A stretch of 64,000 nucleotides of DNA, taken from positions 1,240,001 through 1,304,000 of the forward strand of contig NZ_CP011112.1 of assembly GCF_001190945.1 (NCBI RefSeq), read 5' to 3'. This DNA is from Luteipulveratus mongoliensis (GTDB lineage: Bacteria; Actinomycetota; Actinomycetes; Actinomycetales; Dermatophilaceae). The notes below the pieces were generated by a model. The model searched no databases. It was not told the DNA's origin and saw only the letters and a list, made by a program, of their open reading frames with translations. Position numbers and translations under genes: made by a program. Shown piece by piece: positions 27,102 to 36,914 of this stretch (its first letter is position 1; each line of letters starts with the position of its first letter).

Positions 27102-28124
27102 TCAGTCCTTCTGGCCGTACAGACCAGCGAGGGCGGAGCCGCCTGCCCAGTGGATGTGCTTGATCTTGTTGAGCGTCTTCTTGTCGCCGAAGTACGTCTT
27201 GGAGCCGCTCTCATAGAGCGCCCACACGTGCTTGTTGCCGTCGGAGTTGCCGTACGCCAGGCCCTCCATCATCGAGGGGGCGCGCATGCAGAACGACGTG
27301 CCATCGGTGAGGTCCGAGGTGTACTTCGAGGGGCGTACCCACACGTTGCTGCGGTTGTCGCGGCCCGACGAGGTGGCGAAGACGTACTTGTCGCCGACGA
27401 CGGTCATGCCCTGGGTCTTCGAGGGCACCCAACGCTTCTTGCCGGTGTAGGTCAGCTTGCCGGAGCTGCTCGGCTTGTACTGCCACATGCTCTGGTGGCT
27501 CTTCTCGGAGAAGTCGCCGGTCCACAGGGTGGTGCCGTTGCCGCCGCCGAGTCCGAGGAACGAGCCTTGGCCGGCGAGGTTCTGCTTGCCCTTCGGCTTG
27601 ACCGTCTTGCTGGAGTTGGCGCCCGACAGCGCCTTGCGGACCGTGCTGGTCGACCAGTACTGCACGCCGCCCTCGCCGCTGACGTAGACGTGACCGCCGG
27701 TCACGACGATGCCGCCCGCGTGTGTGTTGGGGATCAGCATGTGACCCAGGCTCTGGCCGCGGTGCGGGCCGCTGAGCGCGATGCCCCAGATGGCGCTCGA
27801 GCCGTCGGGCGTCTTGTTCTGGTTGCCGTCGTGGTAGGCCGAGACGAGCAGGATGTCCTCGCTGGTGCCGTTCCAGTTGTTCCAGTACGCCAGACCCTGC
27901 GGCGTGAACTCGCCGTCGTACAGGCCCTTCGGCACCGCCACGCTGTTGTGGAAGGTGCTGTCGTACGTCTTGCTCGCCGACGGGCCGTTGTACGTGTCGT
28001 GCGAGCCCGTGGTCGTGCGGCAGTTGGAGTCCTCGGCCGAGGCGGCCTGCGCCGAGACGGTGGTGATCACGCCTCCGGCCACCAGGGCGGTCAAGGCGAT
28101 CGCTACGGGTCGGGTGGAAAGCAT
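27102..28124 (-). CDS. Secreted protein, probable beta-propeller, function unknown
   Basis: The product has 340 residues with a clear Sec signal peptide (LSTRPVAIALTALVAGG... ending near SAQAASA). The mature part has repeated short beta-type segments with aromatic and Gly/Ser-rich turns (GLAYWNNWNGTSEDILLVSAY, GGIVVTGGHVYVSGEGG, MTVVGDKYVFATSSGRDN), which suggest a propeller. No catalytic motif is recognisable. AAGGAGAAG lies 8 bases before the ATG at 28124, which fixes the start. Confidence 0.75.
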   Translation of the reverse strand: MLSTRPVAIALTALVAGGVITTVSAQAASAEDSNCRTTTGSHDTYNGPSASKTYDSTFHNSVAVPKGLYDGEFTPQGLAYWNNWNGTSEDILLVSAYHDGNQNKTPDGSSAIWGIALSGPHRGQSLGHMLIPNTHAGGIVVTGGHVYVSGEGGVQYWSTSTVRKALSGANSSKTVKPKGKQNLAGQGSFLGLGGGNGTTLWTGDFSEKSHQSMWQYKPSSSGKLTYTGKKRWVPSKTQGMTVVGDKYVFATSSGRDNRSNVWVRPSKYTSDLTDGTSFCMRAPSMMEGLAYGNSDGNKHVWALYESGSKTYFGDKKTLNKIKHIHWAGGSALAGLYGQKD

Positions 28125-28273
28125 GGTGAGTCTTCTCCTTCGTCGCGCGGCGCTTCCTGTCATTGGTGCGTGCACCGCTTGGGGTCCGACGGGCCCGAGC
28201 CGGCTCAGGTTTCGTGCGATCTGATCCCGGATATCCCGTTGCGACGCGCCGTCGAGACTGCTTCGGTCGCGCT

Positions 28274-28780
28274 ATGTCTGCCCTTCGCACCGCACGCCTC
28301 CAGCTGCACGCCATCGATGTCCCAGAGGGTGAGCGCATCGCCGAGCGGCAGCCCGCGCCCGACGACGCGTGGGCGGAGGACTTCCCGTGCGACGGCGACA
28401 CCTTCGGGGCCAGGGCCTTCGTGAGTGCCACCGCCGAGCACGGTGACCAGCGACCGTTCGGCTTCTACCGGGTCACTCGCCTGGCTGACGGGCTCGCTGT
28501 CGGGGGAGTCGGGTTCAAAGGGCAGCCGGACGACGGGTGCGTCGAGATCGGCTTCGGCCTGGCCCCATCGGCTCGCGGTCACGGCTACGCCGCGGAGGCA
28601 GCCGCTGCCCTCCTCGGACTCGCGACCGAGCAGGGTCTGTCCCGTGTCATCGCCGACACGACCACGGACAACATCGCGTCGCAGCGCACTCTCGAGCGGG
28701 CCGGATTCCGCCTCGTGGGCACCGCGGACGGGCTGCGACAGTACGAGATCCTTCTCGGAAGCGGACACCCGGCGTCGTAG
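28274..28780 (+). CDS. GNAT-family N-acetyltransferase (RimJ-like)
   Basis: The product has 168 residues with the GNAT fold. The acetyl-CoA loop is APSARGHGYAAEAAAALLG (R-x-x-G-x-G/A type), and NIASQRTLERAGFRLVG is the RimJ/RimL-like motif. The substrate is unknown. ATG at 28274 gives the compact N-terminus MSALRTARLQLH. Confidence 0.85.
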   Translation: MSALRTARLQLHAIDVPEGERIAERQPAPDDAWAEDFPCDGDTFGARAFVSATAEHGDQRPFGFYRVTRLADGLAVGGVGFKGQPDDGCVEIGFGLAPSARGHGYAAEAAAALLGLATEQGLSRVIADTTTDNIASQRTLERAGFRLVGTADGLRQYEILLGSGHPAS

Positions 28781-28909
28781 CCGCGGCCGCTCGCGAGCTG
28801 TTGACCGGGCTACCACCCAGCGAGATCCCCTCGGCGTAGGGGAGGACAGCGGCGACCGGGCGGCGTACAAAGGGGGTGACTGAGCGCACACCGTCCCAGG
28901 AGGTTCACC

Positions 28910-30442
<1,533 letters not shown>

Positions 30443-30495
30443 CCCGCCCGCCGGCGGCGTCGGGAGAGCGCCCGTCGTATCGAGACCGGGCCGCA

Positions 30496-30567
30496 TGAGA
30501 GTGGCCCACAACCTGCACGAGCGGCCCACCACTCGGTGGGCCACCGGTGACACTGGTGGGCCACTCT
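30496..30567. repeat. Nested inverted repeat built from GTGGGCC arms
   Basis: The outer arms are a perfect 13 bp (GAGAGTGGCCCAC 30496-30508 with 30555-30567). The inner arms are a perfect 8 bp (GGCCCACC 30522-30529 with 30534-30541). Two forward and two reverse copies of GGCCCAC repeat the architecture of the element at 4802, with a different sequence. It lies downstream of the acyl-CoA synthetase and may be its terminator. Confidence 0.8.
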
Positions 30568-30617
30568 CGGAGCGGCCCGGCGAGCAACCTTTCGCTGACC
30601 TGCTGCGTAGTTCACGT

Positions 30618-31076
30618 ATGGGTGTGTGTTCCCGACGGGTGGCGCTGGGCACGGTGGTGGGCTCCGCCGTGCTCAGCGTCGTCACGGGATGTGATGTCGG
30701 TCTGATGCCCGATGAGCCGGCCACCGGTGGCATCGAACCGCCCTCCCGCGATGCGCCCATCCATGCGTACCTGCCCTCACCGGACGGCCGGGTCCTGACG
30801 GTGTACGTCAACGGCGGGCTGGGCGACCGCATCGCCTGGATGGGGGTCGCCGCCCTGTCCGCCGCGGAAGTGCGGGTCGAGGGCCATGTCACCAACTCGC
30901 TTCCGTCGGGCCCGCGGCCGGCGATCGGCTACACGATGTCCTGGCAGCTCCGGCTCGAGCAGCCGCTGGGGACACGCGTGGTGCGTACGGCCTCGGGCGC
31001 CGCGATCCGGCGACTGTCGAAGCCGCCGTTCGACAGTGCTTATCCAACGGCGGCGCCGACTCGGATTCAGAGCTGA
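30618..31076 (+). CDS. Putative small lipoprotein, function unknown
   Basis: The product has 152 residues. RR at residues 6-7 and lipobox VTGC with Cys 25 suggest an exported, possibly Tat-dependent, lipoprotein. The mature region (about 25-152) resembles no family I recognise. It contains HAYLPSPDGRVLTVYVNGG and a short beta-rich stretch. ATG at 30618 is chosen so that the signal peptide is N-terminal. Its last 10 bases overlap the convergent membrane protein gene. Confidence 0.6.
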   Translation: MGVCSRRVALGTVVGSAVLSVVTGCDVGLMPDEPATGGIEPPSRDAPIHAYLPSPDGRVLTVYVNGGLGDRIAWMGVAALSAAEVRVEGHVTNSLPSGPRPAIGYTMSWQLRLEQPLGTRVVRTASGAAIRRLSKPPFDSAYPTAAPTRIQS

Positions 31077-31447
31077 CCGGGGCCGCCCGCCACGCTGATC
31101 GGCGCGAGTGCGGCGCAGGCTGCGACGAGCCATGCCCAGCGCAGAGACCACTCCTGGCGCAACGAGTGATTCAGCAGCAACCAGCCGCCCAGCAGCACGA
31201 GGTTGGCGGCCACAGTGACATTCCGCTCGAGGCCAGGGTCGAGGTAAATGAAGCCAGGATCGTTCGACAGCCCGAGTGGCGCGAGCACCTCCGCCTGGAG
31301 GATCGGCCAGCCGAACACCATGGGGACGATCGCCACGGAGCCGAGCACGACGTTGACGCCGACGAGCAGCAACCATCGGCCCGCTACTGAGCGCGGGTGG
31401 TCGGTGCTGGCGAGCGTCACGTCGACAGACTGGCACGGTCGGCGCAT
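31067..31447 (-). CDS. Small membrane protein, function unknown
   Basis: About 126 residues with three predicted transmembrane segments: LLLVGVNVVLGSVAIVPMVF, then VAANLVLLGGWLLL, then WLVAACAALAPISV. No motif is recognised. The start is uncertain: ATG at 31447 or GTG at 31420, neither with a strong ribosome-binding site. The IS481 element begins 39 bases upstream of the start and may have displaced its promoter. Confidence 0.55.
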   Translation of the reverse strand: MRRPCQSVDVTLASTDHPRSVAGRWLLLVGVNVVLGSVAIVPMVFGWPILQAEVLAPLGLSNDPGFIYLDPGLERNVTVAANLVLLGGWLLLNHSLRQEWSLRWAWLVAACAALAPISVAGGPGQL

Positions 31448-31485
31448 CCACGAGGAGGTCCTGGGAAGCGCGCGCTCCAACGCGC

Positions 31486-32794
31486 TGTCAAGGCTCAGGA
31501 CATCGGTAACACTCTTTCGGTCCAGGACATCGGTGACGGTGTCCTGGACCGGATGATGAGTTATGGGTAGAAGTGATGCTGAGCCGATCGGTCCTGAAGT
31601 AGCGGCGGCGGTAGCTGCGAAGCATCGAGGCGACTGTGTGAACGTGGCGGCATTTTGTGCCCAGCAGGGCCTGTCGCGTAAGTCGTTCTACAAGTACTTG
31701 GCCCGGTTTGCCGCTTCAGGAGTGTCGGGCTTCTACCCCGATTCGCGCCGCCCGCACGCCTGTCCGACAGCCGTCTCGTCCGTTGTCGAGGACCTGATTG
31801 TGTTGGCCCGCAAGCGTTTAGAGGATCAGGGCTGGGACGCCGGAGCGAACTCGATCGTGTACTGGCTGCTGGATCACCCCGCTGAGTGGCCGGTCACGAT
31901 GCACGGTGTCCCATCGCGGTCGACGATCAACCGAGTCCTTAAGCGTCGCGGTCTGCTGGTCCTGGTGCCACGGCGGGCTCCCAGCCGGCATCGGCGTCGG
32001 TTCGAGGCCGCCCACCCCAACACCCGTTGGCAGATGGACGGATTCGAGTACACCCTGGCCTCCGGAGCCATCGTTGTCGTGCTGCACCTCGTGGATGACT
32101 GCTCACGGATGGACCTGGCTTGCCACGCCGCTCGCAGCGAGAACTCCCAGGACGTGTGGGCGGCATTCGCCGGCGCAGTCCAGAGGTACGGGCTGCCAGC
32201 ACAGCTGCTCACCGACAACGGCACCGCGTTCTCAGGTCGCCGTCGAGGCTGGACATCGACCCTGGAAACGAACGCCAATGTCCTCGGCGTGCACCACTTC
32301 ACCTCCTCGGTCGGACACCCGCAAACCTGCGGCAAGGTCGAACGAGCCCATCAGACCTGCTTGAAATGGCTCCGCAAACGCCCGCCTGCCCAGGACCTCG
32401 CACAGTTGCAAGACCTGCTGGATCGCTACCGCGAGCACTACAACCATCGGCGGCGTCACCAACATCTCGATGGCCTGACACCAGCCCAGCGCTACGAGCT
32501 AGGTCCCAAAGACCAGCCCGGGCCAGCCACGACTGCACCGGTCTATGTAACCCGCCGCATCGTGGCCAAGAACGGCTCCATCGGGATCGAAGGCGTCCTG
32601 GTCGGCGTCAGCAAGAAAGTCGCCTCGCAGGAGGTCCTCGTGATCCACCGCGGACGCCACCTGGCCATCTTCATCGGCAACAACCTCATACGCGAGATCA
32701 CCCTCACTGTCGCCAAAGGTGGCTACCAACGAATCGCCAAAGCGTCACCGAAGTCCTGAACCGCAAACTGTCACCGATGTCCTGAGACATCACA
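31486..32794 (+). mobile_element. Intact IS481-family insertion sequence (1309 bp)
   Basis: The ends begin TGT and read inward as TGTCAAGGCTCAGGACATCG at the left and TGTGATGTCTCAGGACATCG at the right; 23 of the first 28 bases match. Each end carries a second, tandem copy of CAGGACxTCGGTGAC, probably a transposase-binding site. GCGC flanks both ends (31482-31485 and 32795-32798) and may be the target duplication. One intact transposase gene fills the interior. Removing the element restores a long palindrome. Confidence 0.88.
31563..32759 (+). CDS. IS481-family transposase
   Basis: The product has 398 residues: an N-terminal helix-turn-helix (about 15-60, CAQQGLSRKSFYKYL), a second HTH-like segment, then an rve integrase core. 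The catalytic triad is complete: Asp 159 (QMDGFEY), Asp 218 (LLTDNGTAF) and Glu 260 (GKVERAHQ). A C-terminal beta domain follows. The absence of stops or frameshifts suggests recent insertion. Confidence 0.95.
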   Translation: MGRSDAEPIGPEVAAAVAAKHRGDCVNVAAFCAQQGLSRKSFYKYLARFAASGVSGFYPDSRRPHACPTAVSSVVEDLIVLARKRLEDQGWDAGANSIVYWLLDHPAEWPVTMHGVPSRSTINRVLKRRGLLVLVPRRAPSRHRRRFEAAHPNTRWQMDGFEYTLASGAIVVVLHLVDDCSRMDLACHAARSENSQDVWAAFAGAVQRYGLPAQLLTDNGTAFSGRRRGWTSTLETNANVLGVHHFTSSVGHPQTCGKVERAHQTCLKWLRKRPPAQDLAQLQDLLDRYREHYNHRRRHQHLDGLTPAQRYELGPKDQPGPATTAPVYVTRRIVAKNGSIGIEGVLVGVSKKVASQEVLVIHRGRHLAIFIGNNLIREITLTVAKGGYQRIAKASPKS

Positions 32795-32849
32795 GCGCGT
32801 TCCAGCGCGCGCTGCCCAGGACGCAGACCGGACGTGGTCGCCAGCCGCG

Positions 32850-33641
32850 TCAGTCGGAGAGGTCGACGATCACGGGGGCGTGGTCGGACGCGCCCTTGCC
32901 CTTGCGCTCCTCGCGGTCAATCGAGGCGCCGGTCACCCGCGCGGCCAGGGCCGGCGTACCGAGGACGAAGTCGATGCGCATCCCGCGCTTCTTCGGGAAC
33001 GCCAGCTGCGTGTAGTCCCAGTAGGTATAGACCCCCGGGCCAGGCGTGTGCGGCCGCACCACATCGGCAAAACCCGCGTCCACCATGCCGTTGAACGCCG
33101 ACCGCTCCGGCGCGCTGGTGTGCGTCCTGCCCGCGTAGTACTCCACGCTCCACACGTCATCGTCCGTCGGCGCGATGTTCCAGTCGCCGGCCAGCACGAT
33201 CTGCGCCTTGGGGTCATCGGCCAGCCAACCCGCGGCTACCGACCGCAGCTGCGCCAGCCAGTCGAGCTTGTAGCGGTAGTGGTCGTGCTCGAGCTCGCGG
33301 CCATTGGGGATGTAGAGCGACCACACGCGTACGCCGCCGCACGTGGCACCGAGGGCCCGCGCCTCCGCGACGGCTGGGTCGCCATAGGTCGGCATGCCAG
33401 GAAAGCCGCGCTCGACCTCGTCGATGCCGACGCGGGAGATGATGCCGACGCCGTTCCACTGGTTGAGGCCGTGGTTGACGTAGTCGTAGCCCGAACCCTC
33501 CAGCGCCAGCGCCGGGAACTGGTCGTCGCGGCACTTGGTCTCCTGCAGCAGCAGGACATCGAGGTCGTGCCGCTCCAGGACACCGACCACGCGGTCGATA
33601 CGGGAGCGGACGGAGTTGACGTTCCAGGTCGCGATACGCAC
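32850..33641 (-). CDS. xth: Exodeoxyribonuclease III
   Basis: This is a 263-residue AP endonuclease/3' exonuclease of the endonuclease-exonuclease-phosphatase fold, acting in base excision repair. Visible active-site motifs are MRIATWNVNSVRSR, the metal-binding Glu in LLLQETKC, VLAGDWNIAP (Asp, Asn), MRIDFVLGT and the C-terminal SDHAPV (Asp-His). GTG is the start. The IS element lies just downstream of its stop, in what was probably its terminator. Confidence 0.96.
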   Translation of the reverse strand: MRIATWNVNSVRSRIDRVVGVLERHDLDVLLLQETKCRDDQFPALALEGSGYDYVNHGLNQWNGVGIISRVGIDEVERGFPGMPTYGDPAVAEARALGATCGGVRVWSLYIPNGRELEHDHYRYKLDWLAQLRSVAAGWLADDPKAQIVLAGDWNIAPTDDDVWSVEYYAGRTHTSAPERSAFNGMVDAGFADVVRPHTPGPGVYTYWDYTQLAFPKKRGMRIDFVLGTPALAARVTGASIDREERKGKGASDHAPVIVDLSD

Positions 33642-33671
33642 GGCCTCACTGTAGGAGCGGCCGCCGACAGC

Positions 33672-34106
33672 TCAGAGCGTGGTCTCGTAGACGATGAAGC
33701 CGCGAAACTCTGCGACCCGGTCGTACAGCCGGCGCCCGGTGACGTTGCTCTCGTGTGTCTGCCAGTAGAGCTGGCTGCACCCCTGCTCGCGCGCCCACTC
33801 GCGGACGGCTTCGATCAGCGCGCGAGCGACGCCTTGCCCTCGCGCTTCAGGAGCGGTGAACAGGTCCTGGAGATAGCAGACGTCCGGCGTCGTCGTGCTC
33901 GCGTGCACCAGGAAGTGCACGATCCCCACCAGCCGCCCATCGAGCCACGCGCCCCTGGCGTGCATCCGGCTGCCCGTCTCGAACTCCTGCCAGGCGCGCT
34001 CGTTGATCTCCGGCGAGCGTCCTCGCCCGTAGAACTCGTGGTAGCCGTCGAACAGCGCCTCCCATTGCTCACGATCTGCCGGCTTTAATCGTTCGATGGT
34101 GATCAT
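33672..34106 (-). CDS. GNAT-family N-acetyltransferase
   Basis: The product has 144 residues with the GNAT fold. The acetyl-CoA binding stretch is LFTAPEARGQGVARALIEAV, and YWQTHESNVTGRRLYDRVAE forms motif B, as in diamine or amino-acid acetyltransferases. The substrate is unknown. It is in the same direction as xth with about 30 bases between, and divergent from the S9 peptidase. Confidence 0.88.
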   Translation of the reverse strand: MITIERLKPADREQWEALFDGYHEFYGRGRSPEINERAWQEFETGSRMHARGAWLDGRLVGIVHFLVHASTTTPDVCYLQDLFTAPEARGQGVARALIEAVREWAREQGCSQLYWQTHESNVTGRRLYDRVAEFRGFIVYETTL

Positions 34107-34129
34107 CTGCCGAGGCTAGGCTCGCGCCG

Positions 34130-35932
34130 ATGCCCAATGACAACGATCGCCTCATTCAGACCCTCCTCAACCTGCGCACCTGGAGCCTGTTCGATGTGGA
34201 CGATGCGGGTCATGTGCTCGCCGGTCACGATGAGCTTGGCACGATCCAGCTGATCGAGATCGCGCCGGACGGCACCCGAACTCCGTTGACACGCATGCCA
34301 ACTCGCGTTTCTGGCAAGTACGTGCCGGGGAGACGTGCGGTCGTCGTACAGCATGATGCGGGTGGCAACGAGCTGCATCAGCTCGGTCTCCTCGACCTCA
34401 CCGCTGCCGCGCTTCCCGCCGGGCCGGACGCCCTCACTCCCCTGGTCGACGACCCCGAGCACATGAACGTGCTGCGTGAGGTCACCGCGGACACGCTCGT
34501 CTACTCCAGCAACCGCCGCAACGGCGTGGACATGGACGTGTACGCCCGCGACCTGGCCTCGGGTGAGGAGCGCGCGGTCTACGAGGAGGGCGGCTTCGTC
34601 GCCAACGTCGCCCTGTCGCACGACGGCGCTCATCAGGCCGTGACGTGCTACAGCCTTCAGCCGGCATCAACCTCGGTCTCGATCGACGGGGAGCCCCTCA
34701 CCGCGCCCGACGAGCAGGCGGAGCACGGCGGCGTCGCCTGGTCCGCCGATGACGCGACGGTCATCATGTCGAGCAACCACGATCGCGACATGGCGGCCAT
34801 CGCGCGCGTGAGTCTTGATGGTTCCCAATGGAATTGGCTCGTTGAGGACGACGAGCACGAGCTCGGCTGCTGGGTGTCGCCGGACGGTCTGGCGATGGTG
34901 GTCGGGCGCCACGTGGATGGCGTCTTCGAGCTGGCGGTCCATGAGGCCGACGGCACGCTGCGCTGCCCGATCCGTACGCCCGTGGCCGGCGTGCCGGAGG
35001 TCGTCTGGGCGCCCGACGGGTCCCGGGTCGCGATGAGCATCTCGGCTGCCACCGATCCTGGCTCGATCCATCTGGTCGACGCCCGCACCGGCGAGTCGAC
35101 CGTTGTCGTCGATGCCCTCGAAGGCGTCGACGTCGCAGCCCGCGAACAGCTGGTCACGCCGACCGGTGGCCGAGTGCCGACACCGGACGGCGAGCAGGTC
35201 CCGTGCTTCGTCTACGCGGGCTCGTCCGATGCCGACCCCCAGCTGCAGGGTGCGTCAGTCCTGCTGATCCACGGCGGACCTGAGGCGGCGGCGTACCGCA
35301 ACTTCATGCCGGTGCCGCACGTGCTCGCGGCGGCCGGCTTCACGGTCCTGGTCCCCAACGTGCGTGGCTCGGCGGCGTACGGCAAGCGCTGGGTCTCCCT
35401 CGACGACGTCGAGCGTCGGCTGGACTCCGTCGCTGACCTGGCCGCGATCCGCGAGTGGCTGCCGAGCCAGGGTCTCGATCCGGAGCGCGCGGCGCTGTGG
35501 GGCGGCTCGTACGGCGGCTACATGGTGCTGGCCGGTGTCTCGACGCAGCCGGACCTCTGGGCGGCCGGCGTGGACATCGTCGGGATGAGCTCGCTGGTCA
35601 CCTTCCTGGAGAACACGTCGGACTACCGGCGAGCGCTCCGCGAGCGCGAGTACGGCTCGCTGGAGCATGACCGCGCTGTCCTCGAGAAGGCGTCACCGCT
35701 GACCTACCTCGACCAGATCCGCGCGCCGCTCTTCGTCATCCACGGCGCCAACGACCCACGCGTGCCGCTGTCGGAGGCCGAGCAGATCAAGGCTGCACTC
35801 GACCAGAAGGGTGTCGAGTGCGAGCTGCGGGTCTACGCGGACGAGGGCCATGGGCTGGCGAAGCGTGCCAACCGCCTGGACGCCTATCCGGCCGCGGTCG
35901 CCTTCCTCGTACGCCACCTGACGAGAGCCTGA
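34130..35932 (+). CDS. S9-family prolyl oligopeptidase-like peptidase
   Basis: This 600-residue, probably cytosolic peptidase has an N-terminal beta-propeller (about 30-340, repeated D-G-x-x motifs) and a C-terminal alpha/beta hydrolase domain. The nucleophile is Ser 460 in GGSYGG. The triad Asp is in HGANDPRVP and the His is in DEGHGLAKR. It cleaves short peptides, typically after Pro or as an acylaminoacyl peptidase. No signal peptide is visible. Confidence 0.92.
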   Translation: MPNDNDRLIQTLLNLRTWSLFDVDDAGHVLAGHDELGTIQLIEIAPDGTRTPLTRMPTRVSGKYVPGRRAVVVQHDAGGNELHQLGLLDLTAAALPAGPDALTPLVDDPEHMNVLREVTADTLVYSSNRRNGVDMDVYARDLASGEERAVYEEGGFVANVALSHDGAHQAVTCYSLQPASTSVSIDGEPLTAPDEQAEHGGVAWSADDATVIMSSNHDRDMAAIARVSLDGSQWNWLVEDDEHELGCWVSPDGLAMVVGRHVDGVFELAVHEADGTLRCPIRTPVAGVPEVVWAPDGSRVAMSISAATDPGSIHLVDARTGESTVVVDALEGVDVAAREQLVTPTGGRVPTPDGEQVPCFVYAGSSDADPQLQGASVLLIHGGPEAAAYRNFMPVPHVLAAAGFTVLVPNVRGSAAYGKRWVSLDDVERRLDSVADLAAIREWLPSQGLDPERAALWGGSYGGYMVLAGVSTQPDLWAAGVDIVGMSSLVTFLENTSDYRRALREREYGSLEHDRAVLEKASPLTYLDQIRAPLFVIHGANDPRVPLSEAEQIKAALDQKGVECELRVYADEGHGLAKRANRLDAYPAAVAFLVRHLTRA

Positions 35933-35992
35933 CTGGCCGGTCCACGGCGGTGCGAGGCGGCGTACGACGGCCGCGCTCCTAGACTCGCGGCC

Positions 35993-36766
35993 ATGGCTAC
36001 CGCACTGATCACCGGCGCGAGCGCCGGCATCGGGAAGACCTTCGCCCAACAGCTGGCCGCCAAGGGCCATGACCTGGTCGTCGTGGCGCGCGACGAGGCG
36101 CGCCTCGCTGATCTCAAGTCCAGACTCGAGTCCGAGCACGGCATCTCGGTCGAGGTGCTGCCCGCCGATCTGACCGAGCGGCTCGACGTGCAGGACGTCG
36201 CCGCTCGACTCGCTGACCCGGCCAAGCCGGTCGACATGCTCGTCAACAACGCCGGCTACGGCCTGAAGAAGGGCTTCCTCGACAACGACATCGTCGACGA
36301 GGAGCACATGCTCACGATCCTGGTGCGTACGCCCGTGGTCCTCAGCCACGCGGCTGCGAAGGCCATGCGCGAGCGCGGCCACGGCGCGATCATCAACGTC
36401 TCGTCGATGGCCGGCTTCCTCGCGACGGGAACCTACGCCGCGGCCAAGAGCTATCTCACGACGTTCTCCGAGTCGCTGGCCGCTGAGCTCGACGGCACCG
36501 GCGTGACCGTCACGGCACTGTGCCCCGGGTTCACTCGCACGGAGTTCCACCAGCGCGCGGGCATCACCCGTCAGCAGCTCCCGGATGCCTTGTGGCTGGA
36601 TGCCGACAAGCTGGTGTCCCAGTGCTTGCGGGACGTCGACCGCGGCAAGGTGATCTCGGTGCCGGGCGTGCACTACAAGGCCGCGGCCGGACTGCTGGAC
36701 GTGCTGCCGCGCGGGGTCGCACGCAACTCCGCCTTCAAGTCACGGCACCGCCCGCAGGCGCGATAG
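35993..36766 (+). CDS. Short-chain dehydrogenase/reductase
   Basis: The product has 257 residues with a Rossmann fold. The cofactor motif is TGASAGIG at the N-terminus, followed by NNAGYG, the Ser in NVSSMAGF and the active-site YAAAKS (Tyr-x-x-x-Lys). The Arg in VVVARDEARL suggests NADP preference. The substrate is unknown. The closest subfamily by feel is the DltE/YqjQ-like SDRs. A hairpin follows. Confidence 0.9.
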   Translation: MATALITGASAGIGKTFAQQLAAKGHDLVVVARDEARLADLKSRLESEHGISVEVLPADLTERLDVQDVAARLADPAKPVDMLVNNAGYGLKKGFLDNDIVDEEHMLTILVRTPVVLSHAAAKAMRERGHGAIINVSSMAGFLATGTYAAAKSYLTTFSESLAAELDGTGVTVTALCPGFTRTEFHQRAGITRQQLPDALWLDADKLVSQCLRDVDRGKVISVPGVHYKAAAGLLDVLPRGVARNSAFKSRHRPQAR

Positions 36767-36784
36767 CTCTGGAAGGTGCCGACA

Positions 36785-36809
36785 CCGCCCACGGGCTGAA
36801 CGTGGGCGG
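36785..36809. terminator. Bidirectional hairpin between convergent genes
   Basis: CCGCCCACG (36785-36793) pairs perfectly with CGTGGGCGG (36801-36809) around a 7-base loop. It lies between the SDR gene and the convergent GH109-like gene. Confidence 0.65.
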
Positions 36810-36914
36810 CGCCGACTGGCACGGTGTGACGACGCGATGGCGACGCTGAACACGTGCAGCGACCCGGCGCCCGGTAGGACGTCGAGGTCGACAGTCTTGG
36901 CCGGATCGATCCGG

